NCBI GenBank assembly: GCA_964630235.1
Contig: CAZVUO010000001.1
Span: 1,054,001 to 1,118,000 of the forward strand
Direction: 5' to 3'
Length of the DNA: 64,000 nt
Source of the DNA: JBFLYH01 sp964630235
GTDB taxonomy: Bacteria; Oederibacteriota; JAAXVQ01; JAUVAV01
The position numbers and the translations under genes are program-made. Below are positions 25,461 through 34,531 of the stretch, piece by piece (within the stretch, counting starts at the first letter, position 1; the number at the start of each line of letters is the position of its first letter). The notes beneath the pieces are model-generated. The model did no database searches, had not been told where the DNA came from, and saw only the letters and a program-made list of their open reading frames with translations.

Positions 25461-26171
25461 TCAGGCCTTGCCGCGCAGGTAAGCGAGGCGGCGCGGTTCG
25501 GGCAATCGTTCAATGGCGTAGCGCAGCATGGTCCGGGGCATGCGGCGGTAGCGAGTCCGCAGGAACGCTTCCAACACGCCGCGGTCGCGCTTGCCGATCT
25601 CGCGCAGCATCCAGCCCGTGGCCTTGTGGAGCAGGTCCTCCGGGTCCTGCAGCAGGCGGTCGGCCAGTCGCAGGGTCAGGCGGAAATCGTGCGCGCGGAT
25701 GTAATGGAAGGTGGCCAGCAGAGCGAGCCGGCGTTCCCACAGCACCGGCGAAGCCGCCCATTTTTCCAGCAGGCCTTGGCCGCGGTCCTTCAGGTGCGCG
25801 CCCAGGATATGCGGCGCGCTCAGGTCCACCAGGTCCCAGTTGTTGATGTGCCGGGCGTTGCGCACGTAGCAGCGGAAGATCGCTTCCTGTTCCGAAGCCA
25901 GGGCGCGGGGGTAGCGTTTGACCAGCAGGAGCAGGCCGAGCAGGCGCGTTTCGTGGTCAGGGGATTTGAGCAATCGCTCGATGCTGCCCAAGGGCAGGCC
26001 GGAATACTTTTTAGCCAGCTGGCGCAGGCAGGGCACGGGGATGCCGAGGAACCGGTCTTTGGCCGCATATTCGCCGGGTCCGGTTTTGAAGAAGCGGCTG
26101 AGGAACTTCGCCTTGTCCGCATCGGCCAGGCGTTTGAGGTCCGCCAGCGCGGCGGCCAGGGAAATAGCCAT
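25461..26171 (-). CDS. DNA alkylation repair protein, AlkD family
   Basis: The 236-residue all-helical HEAT-like protein. HINNWDLVDLSAPHILG (108-124) includes Trp112 and Asp113, and LWERRLALL (144-152) includes Trp145 and Arg148, the residues that line the DNA cleft and catalyse base excision in AlkD. It removes positively charged N3/N7 alkyl-purines. Length and motif order are normal. Confidence 0.9.
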   Translation of the reverse strand: MAISLAAALADLKRLADADKAKFLSRFFKTGPGEYAAKDRFLGIPVPCLRQLAKKYSGLPLGSIERLLKSPDHETRLLGLLLLVKRYPRALASEQEAIFRCYVRNARHINNWDLVDLSAPHILGAHLKDRGQGLLEKWAASPVLWERRLALLATFHYIRAHDFRLTLRLADRLLQDPEDLLHKATGWMLREIGKRDRGVLEAFLRTRYRRMPRTMLRYAIERLPEPRRLAYLRGKA

Positions 26172-26250
26172 ATTTTACCTCGCGTTTATTCTGAAACAAA
26201 ATCGCCCGTACGTAGTCTAATACTATACAACAGACCAGGAGCAGGGAACC

Positions 26251-26454
26251 ATGCGATTCACCTTCCTAAAATGGCGCGAGGTCGCCACGGACCGCTTGCT
26301 GGCCATGCGGGCCATGGCCGGGGACGACCCGTACAAACACGCCCGGTACCACAAGGCGGTCAACCGTTACCAGAAAGTGATCCTTAAAGCCTACACGGCC
26401 AGGAGACAATGGCCCCTGCTGTTGTGGTTCAAGAAAGCCGTTTTTTCCCGCTGA
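26251..26454 (+). CDS. small basic protein of unknown function
   Basis: A 67-residue basic protein rich in Arg, Lys, Tyr and Trp, with no signal peptide. It lies between minus-strand genes and has CAGGGAACC before the ATG. Family not recognised; coding status is plausible because codon use matches neighbours and no better frame overlaps. Confidence 0.45.
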   Translation: MRFTFLKWREVATDRLLAMRAMAGDDPYKHARYHKAVNRYQKVILKAYTARRQWPLLLWFKKAVFSR

Positions 26455-26487
26455 AAGAACCCCAGCCTTTCGCCTCGTGCCGGCCGC

Positions 26488-27384
26488 TTAAACCGGACGT
26501 AAAATACTTCTCATTACTGGCATAATATCCACCAGCGAATGAATGGTCTCCGCCTGTTGCCGGGCTATTGGGCCGTAGAGGATGGTCGGCACGGGATGGC
26601 GGGTGTGCGAGGGTGTGCTCAGGTCCTCGAAATTGCCGTGATCGCTCGCGACCAGCAGAGCCGTTTGCCCGAGGTCCAGGGTGTCCAGCAGGGTCCGGAT
26701 GAACGCGTCCAGGTGTTCCAGCAGTTGCCGCGCGTGTTCCCTGTGACCCCGGTGACCGACCAGATCGGTCAGGAAAAATTCGAAGAGCGTGAAGTCGTGA
26801 CGTTCGGCCAGGCGGGCCACGCGCTCCCCGGCTTCGCGGGGAGAGATCAGGGGAACCTCGCGGCCGAGCAGGCGGAGAAAATGTCCGGTGAGGTCGTGAT
26901 AGACCGCTTCGCCCGCGCCGAAATCGTCCTCGTTCCGCAGGCGGCCCTGGGCCCCCAGGACCGCCAGGGTGGTGGCCGAGTGCCGCAACTTTCCCCGTTC
27001 GACCAAGTCCCAATATTCCTTGCGGTAGCTGTTGGCAAAGGTGGCTGAGAGTTCCCGCGTTCGGCACCAGGAAAAGATCCCCTGCTCGGCCAGGCAGGTT
27101 TTCAGGCGTTCGTTGGGGTAAGCGGCGAGGTGCTGGCCCAGCAGGGCGGCCGCATTCACGCCCGTGAGTAAGGAGGTCTGGCCGGTGGCGCTCTGCGGCA
27201 GGCCCTCGATGCCCAGCGTGGCGTCGGTCGGAACGACCACGGCCCTGGCATGCTCCCCCGCGCCGGACAGGGTCAGGCTGCGGTCCAGGCCCCAGCAGGG
27301 GCCGTAGGCGGCGAAGGGATTGGTCTCAGGAACGTCGGGCCCCAGGCCAATGCCGTCAATGAAGACGAGCAAGACGCGGGGCAT
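26488..27384 (-). CDS. alkaline-phosphatase-superfamily metalloenzyme, phosphoglycerate-mutase-like
   Basis: The 298-residue protein has Asp10 in VFIDGIGLG, QSATGQTSLLTG (64-75, with the likely Ser/Thr nucleophile), FFLTDLVGHRGH and ASDHGNFED (metal ligands). This is the metalloenzyme core of cofactor-independent phosphoglycerate mutases and phosphopentomutases, but the inserted iPGM N-domain is missing. It is probably a phosphatase or mutase of another substrate. It is 24 bases downstream of the GAF/HD-GYP gene on the same strand. Confidence 0.8.
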   Translation of the reverse strand: MPRVLLVFIDGIGLGPDVPETNPFAAYGPCWGLDRSLTLSGAGEHARAVVVPTDATLGIEGLPQSATGQTSLLTGVNAAALLGQHLAAYPNERLKTCLAEQGIFSWCRTRELSATFANSYRKEYWDLVERGKLRHSATTLAVLGAQGRLRNEDDFGAGEAVYHDLTGHFLRLLGREVPLISPREAGERVARLAERHDFTLFEFFLTDLVGHRGHREHARQLLEHLDAFIRTLLDTLDLGQTALLVASDHGNFEDLSTPSHTRHPVPTILYGPIARQQAETIHSLVDIMPVMRSILRPV

Positions 27385-27408
27385 GGAAGGCCGGCGGGCT
27401 GCCGGGGA

Positions 27409-28530
27409 TCAGGACAGGCTGTGGTGAATGGCGCACATGTCCTCGAAGCGTTCGATGAACAGGTCCAGGACGGCGGGATCGAAATGGGTGCCGCGGCCCT
27501 CGACCAGGATGGCCTTGACCTTGTCGGGCGGGAACGGCTCCTTGTACGGCCGTTTAGACATGAGCGCGTCGAAAACGTCAATGATGGCCAGCAGGCGCGC
27601 GGAGAGCGGAATGGCTTCGCCGCGCAGGTTACGCGGGTAGCCGCTGCCGTCCCATTTTTCGTGGTGGCAGGTGGCGATCTGCACGGCCAGCTGCAGCAGG
27701 GGCGCCTGCCCGAGGATCTGCCCGCCCTTGGCCGCGTGGGTTTTCATGACCTCGAATTCGGACGGGTCCAGCTTGCCGGGTTTGAGCAAAATCGCGTCCG
27801 GAATGGCCACCTTGCCGATGTCGTGCATCATGATCGAGACACGCAGGTTCTCGTTGTCGCGCTCGGCGAAGCCCAGCGCCGGCGCCAGGCGCAGGGCGTA
27901 TTCTCCGCAGCGCTCGATATGCTGGCCCGTGTCGTGGTCCCGGAATTTTTCCGCTTTGGCCATGGAGAGCATGCTTTCGATGAAGGCGCGCTTGACCTCG
28001 TCGTAGAGTCGGGCGTTGTCAATGGCCACGGCGATCTCCTGGGCCATGCTTTTGAGCTGCTGCATGTCCTGGGTCGTGAACGTGCCGCGCGCCTTGTTGA
28101 GCACCTCGAGCACGCCGATGCGCTTGCCCTTGATGGGCAGGGGCGTGGCGATCAGGTTATGGGTCACGAACTTGGTCTTGTCGTCCACGGCCTTGTAAAA
28201 GAACGGGCTTTTGGAAGCGTCCGGGATGAGCAGGGTGCGCCCGGTCTGGAAAGAACGGCCGGCCACCCCTTTGTCCGCGGGCATGCGGATGACCTTGAGC
28301 ATGTCCTTCTTGGCGCCGGTGGCCAGGTAAAATTTCAGCTGGTTGGTGTCCGGGTCGTGGAGCAGGATGGAGGAGGCCGTGGCGTTCAAGCTTTTTTCCA
28401 TGAGCCGCATGGACAGGTTCAGGACCTCTTCGATATCGAGCGTGGAGTTGATCAGCTTGATGATCCGGTTGCGCGCGCTGACGGGCAGCGCGCGGGAGGC
28501 AGGCTTGGAACGGGATTTAACTTTGGGCAT
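27409..28530 (-). CDS. GAF and HD-GYP domain protein
   Basis: A 373-residue cytoplasmic protein. A GAF domain spans about 30-175. The HD-GYP domain (about 185-370) has HDIGK (236-240), HHEKWDGSGYP (289-299) and all metal ligands, so it should hydrolyse cyclic di-GMP. It is divergent from a second HD-GYP gene at 28684. Together with the PilZ genes this points to active cyclic di-GMP signalling, though no GGDEF cyclase is in the window. Confidence 0.93.
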   Translation of the reverse strand: MPKVKSRSKPASRALPVSARNRIIKLINSTLDIEEVLNLSMRLMEKSLNATASSILLHDPDTNQLKFYLATGAKKDMLKVIRMPADKGVAGRSFQTGRTLLIPDASKSPFFYKAVDDKTKFVTHNLIATPLPIKGKRIGVLEVLNKARGTFTTQDMQQLKSMAQEIAVAIDNARLYDEVKRAFIESMLSMAKAEKFRDHDTGQHIERCGEYALRLAPALGFAERDNENLRVSIMMHDIGKVAIPDAILLKPGKLDPSEFEVMKTHAAKGGQILGQAPLLQLAVQIATCHHEKWDGSGYPRNLRGEAIPLSARLLAIIDVFDALMSKRPYKEPFPPDKVKAILVEGRGTHFDPAVLDLFIERFEDMCAIHHSLS

Positions 28531-28631
28531 GGACGGTTCTCCTTGTTCCGCGAAGTCGGCTACTATTTTCCCACGTCCGGATTCTCCTGTAAACTAATTA
28601 TGCGGGGCGAACCGGTCTGTCCGGTATTTGC

Positions 28632-28661
28632 TTGCTTGGGCGCTTCCTCTTCAATTATAAT
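28632..28661 (+). promoter_or_regulatory. candidate sigma70 promoter
   Basis: TTGCTT and a perfect TATAAT are 18 bases apart, 23 bases before the HD-GYP start. The divergent gap 28531-28683 holds this box. Confidence 0.55.
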
Positions 28662-28683
28662 ATTATTTCTGAAAGGCGGCCCC

Positions 28684-30429
28684 ATGACGAAGCGATCCCC
28701 CTCCACGCGAAAACACCGTCCCTCTTCGGGCCGTGGCGCGCGGCCGAAATCCCGCCGCGCCAACACCGGCAGGGCCCGGCAAACCGACGCCCACTATCAA
28801 CGCCAGGTGGAGATCCTCCGCAAAACCGCCCTCCGTTTGGGAAACAACCTGTCGCTGGACCAGACGCTCAACACCCTGGTGGAGATGGCCGCGGATTATT
28901 TCACGGCGGACGCGGTCTCCTGCATGCTGTGGGACGACGAGAAACGGAACGTCGTCATCCGCGCGGGCACGGGCTTTTTAACCAACTACATTCAGCAGCA
29001 GGTCATTTCCGGGACGCGCATTCAGGAGCTCATCGCCAGCGGGGCGGACCATCTCTATTTCGAGAACATCCAGCAAACCCCCCAGGGAGACCTGAACCTG
29101 CTCAAGGACGAACACCTGGTCAGCGTGCTGACCGTGCTGCTGCGCTTCGGGGAGGAGATTCTGGGCGGGATCAACATCTACAGCCGCCGGAAAATCCGCC
29201 GCTTCAGCCGGGAAGAGATCGAGAGCGCGCATATTTTCGCCCACGAAGCCGCGGTGGCGGTGCGCAACGCCGCCCTGTACCAGCGGATGCGGGAGGAGGC
29301 GCAGTTCGCCCAAACCCTGCTGCGGGTCGCGGAAGAAGTCGGTTCCCTCAATTCGCTGGATGAGGTGGTCAACCGGCTGATCATCATTCTCAGCCGCTCG
29401 GTGAGCTACCGCCAGACCAGCATTTTCTTGTGGGATGAAAGCAGGAACCTTTTCATTCCGCGCCGCGCCAGCGGAATTCCGCCTGGCCGCGAGCAGCATT
29501 TTTACAGCCTGGTGCTGCGGGCCGAGGAACTGCCGTTCAAAGCCAAGGAGTTGAGCCAGCGCGAGGTCATTCACGCCGAAGAGGCGCCGGGGCGGTTCCC
29601 CGTGGAAAAAATCGCCGAGGTGCTGTCCGAACGGGACTTGCGCATCGTTCCGCTGGTGACCAAGAACAAGCTCCTGGGCGTGATCATCGTGGCCGGCTAC
29701 CGGGGAAAACCCGGCCTTGGCGCCAAGGACGAGGAATTGCTGCGGGGCATCGCCGCCGAGGCGGCCATCGCCATTGACGACGCCAATCTTTTCACCGCCC
29801 TGGAGAACAGTTTCTGGGACATCATCAAATCCCTGGCCGCGGCCATCGAGGTCAAGGACAGCTACACCCACAGCCATTCCGAGTCGGTGATCAACTACGC
29901 GGTGGCGCTGGCCGAATCCCTGGAGATGTCTCCCAAAGACCTGGACCTCTTGAACAAGGCCTGCCTGCTTCACGATCTGGGCAAGATCGGAATTGACGAC
30001 AGCATTTTACAGAAGGTCACGCCCCTGACCTTCGAGGAGAGGAAAAACATCGAGCGGCACCCGGTAATCGGTTCCCAGATCCTGCGCTCCGTGCGCAGCT
30101 TGTGGGAAGTGGCGGACATCGTGCGCTACCACCATGAACGCTATGACGGCAGCGGGTATCCCGACCGCCTGAAGGGAGAGGAGATCCCCCTGCTGGCGCG
30201 GGTGCTCGCCCTGGCCGATTCCTTCGACGCCATGACCTCCGACCGCCCCTACCGGCAGGCGCTGACCCTCAGCCAGGCGGTCACCCAGCTGAAAAGCGGC
30301 GCGGCCACCCAGTTTGATCCCGTGCTGGTGGAGGTCTTTTTACGGGTGCTGGGCGAGAAGCAGACCGCCTGGGGGCTAGCGCCGCCGGCTTCGGCCCCCC
30401 TCCCCTCGGCTGAAGAGATCCCCCGATGA
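28684..30429 (+). CDS. double-GAF HD-GYP phosphodiesterase
   Basis: The 581-residue protein has a basic, disordered N-terminus (1-40), two GAF domains (about 50-205 and 210-375) and an HD-GYP domain (about 380-560). HDLGK begins at residue 430 and HHERYDGSGYP at 483, so catalytic residues are complete. Its product should degrade cyclic di-GMP under control of GAF ligands. The stop overlaps the uppP start (ATGA), which ties it to that gene. Confidence 0.92.
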   Translation: MTKRSPSTRKHRPSSGRGARPKSRRANTGRARQTDAHYQRQVEILRKTALRLGNNLSLDQTLNTLVEMAADYFTADAVSCMLWDDEKRNVVIRAGTGFLTNYIQQQVISGTRIQELIASGADHLYFENIQQTPQGDLNLLKDEHLVSVLTVLLRFGEEILGGINIYSRRKIRRFSREEIESAHIFAHEAAVAVRNAALYQRMREEAQFAQTLLRVAEEVGSLNSLDEVVNRLIIILSRSVSYRQTSIFLWDESRNLFIPRRASGIPPGREQHFYSLVLRAEELPFKAKELSQREVIHAEEAPGRFPVEKIAEVLSERDLRIVPLVTKNKLLGVIIVAGYRGKPGLGAKDEELLRGIAAEAAIAIDDANLFTALENSFWDIIKSLAAAIEVKDSYTHSHSESVINYAVALAESLEMSPKDLDLLNKACLLHDLGKIGIDDSILQKVTPLTFEERKNIERHPVIGSQILRSVRSLWEVADIVRYHHERYDGSGYPDRLKGEEIPLLARVLALADSFDAMTSDRPYRQALTLSQAVTQLKSGAATQFDPVLVEVFLRVLGEKQTAWGLAPPASAPLPSAEEIPR

Positions 30430-31256
30430 ACCATTGGGCCGCCCTGCTCCTGGGAGGCGTGCAGGGGCTGACGGAATTCCTGCCGATCAGCAGTTCCGCT
30501 CACCTCGCGGTCCTGCCGCAAGTGCTGGGGTGGCGGTCCCCGCTGCTCAATTCGCTGGCGTTTTCGGTCACGCTGCACGCCGGCACCCTGCTGGCCGTGC
30601 TGGTGTATTACCGAAGGGATATCGTCCGGCTCCTGCGGGCCTGGTTCCGCAGTATGGGGAACCGGCAGGCGATGCAGGAACCCGACGCCCGGCTCGCGTG
30701 GTTTTTGCTGGTGGCGACCGTGCCCGCGGTGCTCGCGGCCCTGGCCTGGGAAGACGCGTTTACCACGGTCTTCAGGCAGCCGGTTTGGGTGGCGGTCTGG
30801 CTGATGGTTTTCGGCCTGGTCATGGGCATGGCGGAGCGATGGTCTGTCCGGAACCGCGACCTGTCCGAAATGAGATTGAACGAAGCCATTCTGGTGGGAG
30901 CCGCCCAGGCGCTGGCGCTCATGCCGGGCGTTTCCCGCTCCGGGATCATCCTGACCGTGGCGCTGGCGCTCAATTTCCGCCGGCCCGAGGCGGCCCGGTT
31001 GGCCTTTTTGCTCAGCCTGCCCGCGATCGGCGGCGCGTTCGCGTACGAACTCAAACCGCTCCTGACCGCCGGCGCGGATCAGGAATGGACGGTGCTCGTC
31101 GTGGGGTTCGCGGCCGCGGCGGCGACCGGGTACGCGGCCATTAAGTTTTTACTTGCTTATCTGCGGCGCCGAACCTTATATATATTCGTTATTTACCGGC
31201 TGATCGTGGGACTCCTGGTGCTGGCCTGGGCGCTGCTAGCCCGGCCGGCGCTCTGA
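30426..31256 (+). CDS. uppP: undecaprenyl-diphosphatase
   Basis: The 276-residue membrane enzyme recycles undecaprenyl pyrophosphate for peptidoglycan and polysaccharide synthesis. EFLPISSSAHL (17-27) and PGVSRSGIILT carry the conserved Glu, Ser and Arg residues of BacA/UppP. About eight spans. The start overlaps the preceding stop by four bases. Confidence 0.95.
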   Translation: MNHWAALLLGGVQGLTEFLPISSSAHLAVLPQVLGWRSPLLNSLAFSVTLHAGTLLAVLVYYRRDIVRLLRAWFRSMGNRQAMQEPDARLAWFLLVATVPAVLAALAWEDAFTTVFRQPVWVAVWLMVFGLVMGMAERWSVRNRDLSEMRLNEAILVGAAQALALMPGVSRSGIILTVALALNFRRPEAARLAFLLSLPAIGGAFAYELKPLLTAGADQEWTVLVVGFAAAAATGYAAIKFLLAYLRRRTLYIFVIYRLIVGLLVLAWALLARPAL

Positions 31257-31292
31257 GCGCCACGGATCCTTGCAGGAACAGGAAGGAGCCTC

Positions 31293-31940
31293 ATGGACCC
31301 CTATTCCACCCAGCTCTTGATGATGAACCACGTGCAGCAGCTCTCCGGCGCGTTCGTGGAGCACATCCGCTCGATTCTGTTCGCCCTCGCTTTCATCGTC
31401 TTGGGACTGATCTGCGCCGAGATCGCCAAGTACGCGAGCCGCTTGCTGCTGGGATGGCTGCGCTGGGATTCTTTAAGCGCCCGCATGGGCCTGACCGCCG
31501 TGCTGGGAAAATACCGGCCGGATGTCACGCCGCTCACGGCCGCGGCCGATGCGGTTTTTTGGTTCACCCTCCTGAGCTTCGGCATGAGGTCCTTGGTGAT
31601 CGCGGACCTCGCTCCCTTGGCAGGCTGGGGACAGGCATATTTCGATTTTTTGCCTTCGGCCGGGCAGGCCGCGCTCCTGTTGCTGCTGGGCTGGTGGCTG
31701 TCGGGCCTGCTGGGCCGTCTGGTGCTGCGCTTGCGGGAGCACGCCTTGACCTTGCTGGTTTCAGGACTGGTGCGCGTCCTGGCGCTGGGAGCGTCCGCCT
31801 ACTATGCGCTCCTGGCCCTGGGGCTGGATCAGGACTTCGTCCGGCTGCTGGTGCTGATCGCCTGCGCGGGCGCCGTTCTGGCTCTGGTCTGGCAGGGGCC
31901 GAAACGGGTGGCATACCGCGAAATCATCCGGGTGAATTAG
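31293..31940 (+). CDS. membrane protein resembling MscS-type transmembrane helices
   Basis: The 215-residue protein has about five hydrophobic helices, at 26-47, 85-105, 120-140, 150-175 and 182-200. The layout matches 'conserved TM helix' proteins related to mechanosensitive channels, but no MscS beta domain follows. AGGAAGGAGCC precedes the ATG. It precedes the debranching enzyme by four bases. Confidence 0.6.
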   Translation: MDPYSTQLLMMNHVQQLSGAFVEHIRSILFALAFIVLGLICAEIAKYASRLLLGWLRWDSLSARMGLTAVLGKYRPDVTPLTAAADAVFWFTLLSFGMRSLVIADLAPLAGWGQAYFDFLPSAGQAALLLLLGWWLSGLLGRLVLRLREHALTLLVSGLVRVLALGASAYYALLALGLDQDFVRLLVLIACAGAVLALVWQGPKRVAYREIIRVN

Positions 31941-31944
31941 GCCC

Positions 31945-33915
31945 ATGATCCTTTTTGGCCGTGATCTGTGCGGCAATCTGGAAGTCTCCAGCCGCAAGGA
32001 GTGGCTGGAGACCAACGGTCTCGGCGGCTATGCTTCCGGAACGGTGGCCGGTCTGCATACCCGCGGCTACCACTCCCTCCTGACCGTCTCGCTCGAACTG
32101 CCCCTGCGCCGGGTCGTCATGCTCTCCCAGCTGGAAGAGACGGTGACCTACGGCGGCCAGAAGTTTTCCCTGTGCACCAACCAGTACCGGGACGCCCTCG
32201 CCCCCCACGGCTACCGCTATCTGGAAGAATTCCGCCTGGATCCCTTTCCGACCTTCACCTTCCGGCTCGCGGACCTGCTGCTGGAAAAGCAGGTTTTCAT
32301 GTCGTACGGAATGCCCCTCACCTGGATCACCTACCGGCTGCTGACGAACCCGCCCGATCAAGCGGAAGTCCATCTCGGCATCCGGCCGCTGGTCAACTTC
32401 CGGGACCATCACCTGCGGGGGCACGACCGGCGGTTTTTCAGCACGCACCATGACCTGGAAAAGAAAGTTGTGCGCCTGCTGCCCGACCTCAACCTCCCGC
32501 CGCTGAACCTCTTCCACAACGCCCAGGGGTTCGAACATTCCGCCTTGTGGTACCACAATCTGTTTTACCGCGAGGAAGCGCAGCGCCGGCTGGAATGTCT
32601 GGAAGACCTGTTTTCGCCCGGCATTATCAATTACCGCCTGGATTCCTCCGGCGGCGTGTCGTTTCTCGCGGCCAGCGCGGTGCCCCTGGAAAACCCCAAT
32701 CCCGAAACCGCGGCCCACGCCGAACGGCTCCGCCGGCGGGAGATCACCGAATCCCTGCCGGCCGGCGACGTCTTCGGACGGCGGCTGGCCCTGGCCGCGG
32801 ATCAATTTCTGGTGCGGCGCGGGGAAGGCATGAGCGTGCTGGCGGGATACCACTGGCTTCCGGACAGCGGCCGGGAGGCCATGATCGCGCTGCCGGGGCT
32901 GACCTTGAGCCTCAGGCGCTTCGGCGAAGCCAAGACCCTGCTGCGCACCTTCCGCCAGTATTGCAGCGAAGGCATGCTGCCCAGCTATTTTACCGAGACC
33001 GACTCCAAGCCCTTTTACAATACCGCCGACGCCGCCCTCTGGTTCTGCCTGGCGGTCCACCACTACCGGCAGGCCACCCAGGACACCGCGTTCATCCGGC
33101 GGGAACTGTGGTCCGCGCTGCAGGAAATCGTGGCCAGCTACCGGCAGGGCACCCGCTACGGCATCCATATGGACGAAGACGGCCTGATCGAGATCCCGGA
33201 GGAGGGCGCGCACCTGACCTGGATGGACGCCAAGGTGGGGGATTGGGTGGTCACTCCGCGGGGGGGCAAACCGGTGGAGATCAACGCGCTCTGGTATAAC
33301 GCGCTCTGTATCGTGCGGGACCTGGCCGAGGCCTTCGGCGATCAGACGGCGTACCGGGAGACGGCGGAACTGGCCTCGCGCTGCCGGCAAAGTTACCAGA
33401 ACTGGTTTTGGGACCAAGCCCGCGGCTACAGTTACGACCGCGTGGAGGAACACCACCAGGATCCGACCTTGCGGCCCAACCAGTTGTTGGCCTTGTCCCT
33501 GCCGTTTCCGTTGTGGGAAGGGGACAAAGCCCGCGCGATCCTGCAGGTGGTGGAGCAGGAACTGGGAACGTCGTTTGGATTACGAACGCTCAATCCCGGC
33601 CATTCGGAATACAAGGGGATTTACGAGGGCGACCTGATGCAGCGGGAAGGCGCGGCCTTCCAAGGGTCGGCCTGGCCCTGGCTGCTGGGCGCTTACGCGG
33701 ACGCCCTGCGGAACGTCTACGGCGCCACGCCGGAAATCCTGGACAAAATCCGGCGGATGCTCAAACCCTTTCACGCCCATTTGCTCGAGGCCGGCTTGGG
33801 GACCATATCCGAAATGTTCGACGGCGATCCGCCCCACGCGGCCCGGGGCTGCGTGGCCCGCGCTTGCAACGTGGCCGAGATCATCCGGCTGCACCTCGAG
33901 ACCCGCCCCGCCTGA
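31945..33915 (+). CDS. glycogen debranching enzyme (amylo-alpha-1,6-glucosidase)
   Basis: The 656-residue protein has an N-terminal GDE domain (WLETNGLGGYASGTVAG, about 18-34) and a C-terminal (alpha/alpha)6 barrel with FYNTADAALWF, LTWMDAKVGDW and NPGHSEYKGIYEGD, the acidic residues of the GH133 type. It hydrolyses alpha-1,6 branch points of limit dextrin. Family length is normal. No other glycogen gene is near. Confidence 0.92.
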   Translation: MILFGRDLCGNLEVSSRKEWLETNGLGGYASGTVAGLHTRGYHSLLTVSLELPLRRVVMLSQLEETVTYGGQKFSLCTNQYRDALAPHGYRYLEEFRLDPFPTFTFRLADLLLEKQVFMSYGMPLTWITYRLLTNPPDQAEVHLGIRPLVNFRDHHLRGHDRRFFSTHHDLEKKVVRLLPDLNLPPLNLFHNAQGFEHSALWYHNLFYREEAQRRLECLEDLFSPGIINYRLDSSGGVSFLAASAVPLENPNPETAAHAERLRRREITESLPAGDVFGRRLALAADQFLVRRGEGMSVLAGYHWLPDSGREAMIALPGLTLSLRRFGEAKTLLRTFRQYCSEGMLPSYFTETDSKPFYNTADAALWFCLAVHHYRQATQDTAFIRRELWSALQEIVASYRQGTRYGIHMDEDGLIEIPEEGAHLTWMDAKVGDWVVTPRGGKPVEINALWYNALCIVRDLAEAFGDQTAYRETAELASRCRQSYQNWFWDQARGYSYDRVEEHHQDPTLRPNQLLALSLPFPLWEGDKARAILQVVEQELGTSFGLRTLNPGHSEYKGIYEGDLMQREGAAFQGSAWPWLLGAYADALRNVYGATPEILDKIRRMLKPFHAHLLEAGLGTISEMFDGDPPHAARGCVARACNVAEIIRLHLETRPA

Positions 33916-34012
33916 ACTACTTCGAGGCGAGCATTTTTCCAGATGGTCCTTGCGAGCCCGCTTCTCATCCTCCGGGGGATCGCGATGACTGCCAGGATCG
34001 AATGAAATCCCG

Positions 34013-34333
34013 CTACATCAATTGGGAAACTTCCAGGAACAGCTCGTTGAAGGCGATGCCCGTGACGAACACCATATGCGGCATCTTCTCGGTCTGGCTC
34101 CACACCACTTTGCCCGGGCAGTGATAGAGCTTCCCGCTCTGCGGGCTGGCGACGGACAATTCGATGCTCATTTCCGTTCCGATCTCGATCTCTTCAGGCA
34201 CTTCGAGTTTGATCCCGCCGGCCGAAAGATCCCGGCATTTGGCGGGCCGGGATTCACGGCCCGGGACGTGGTAGGTGACCAGGAACTGGCCGATGATCCG
34301 GCGGAAGTTGCGGCGGTTTGGATTCTCCGGCAT
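34013..34333 (-). CDS. PilZ domain protein
   Basis: A 106-residue PilZ domain with RRNFRR (about 7-12) and DLSAGGIKLEV (34-44), both signature motifs complete. It sits alone on the minus strand between the debranching enzyme and the membrane protein gene. Likely a cyclic di-GMP receptor. Confidence 0.82.
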   Translation of the reverse strand: MPENPNRRNFRRIIGQFLVTYHVPGRESRPAKCRDLSAGGIKLEVPEEIEIGTEMSIELSVASPQSGKLYHCPGKVVWSQTEKMPHMVFVTGIAFNELFLEVSQLM

Positions 34334-34531
34334 GGAGACGGCTCCCTGAACATGAATTTCGAACGGCGTCCACGACCCCGAGGGGCGTTGGGATTCATTT
34401 TATTTGCTCGCCCGGCTTTTGACAACTTGAAAATCCGGATGCGGGGAGGTTTGTCCTTAAAAATCCATATCATTTGGCAAGCTGACCGGTTAAAATAATT
34501 GAATCCTGCATCAACCGGAGCCGGAGGGGAA

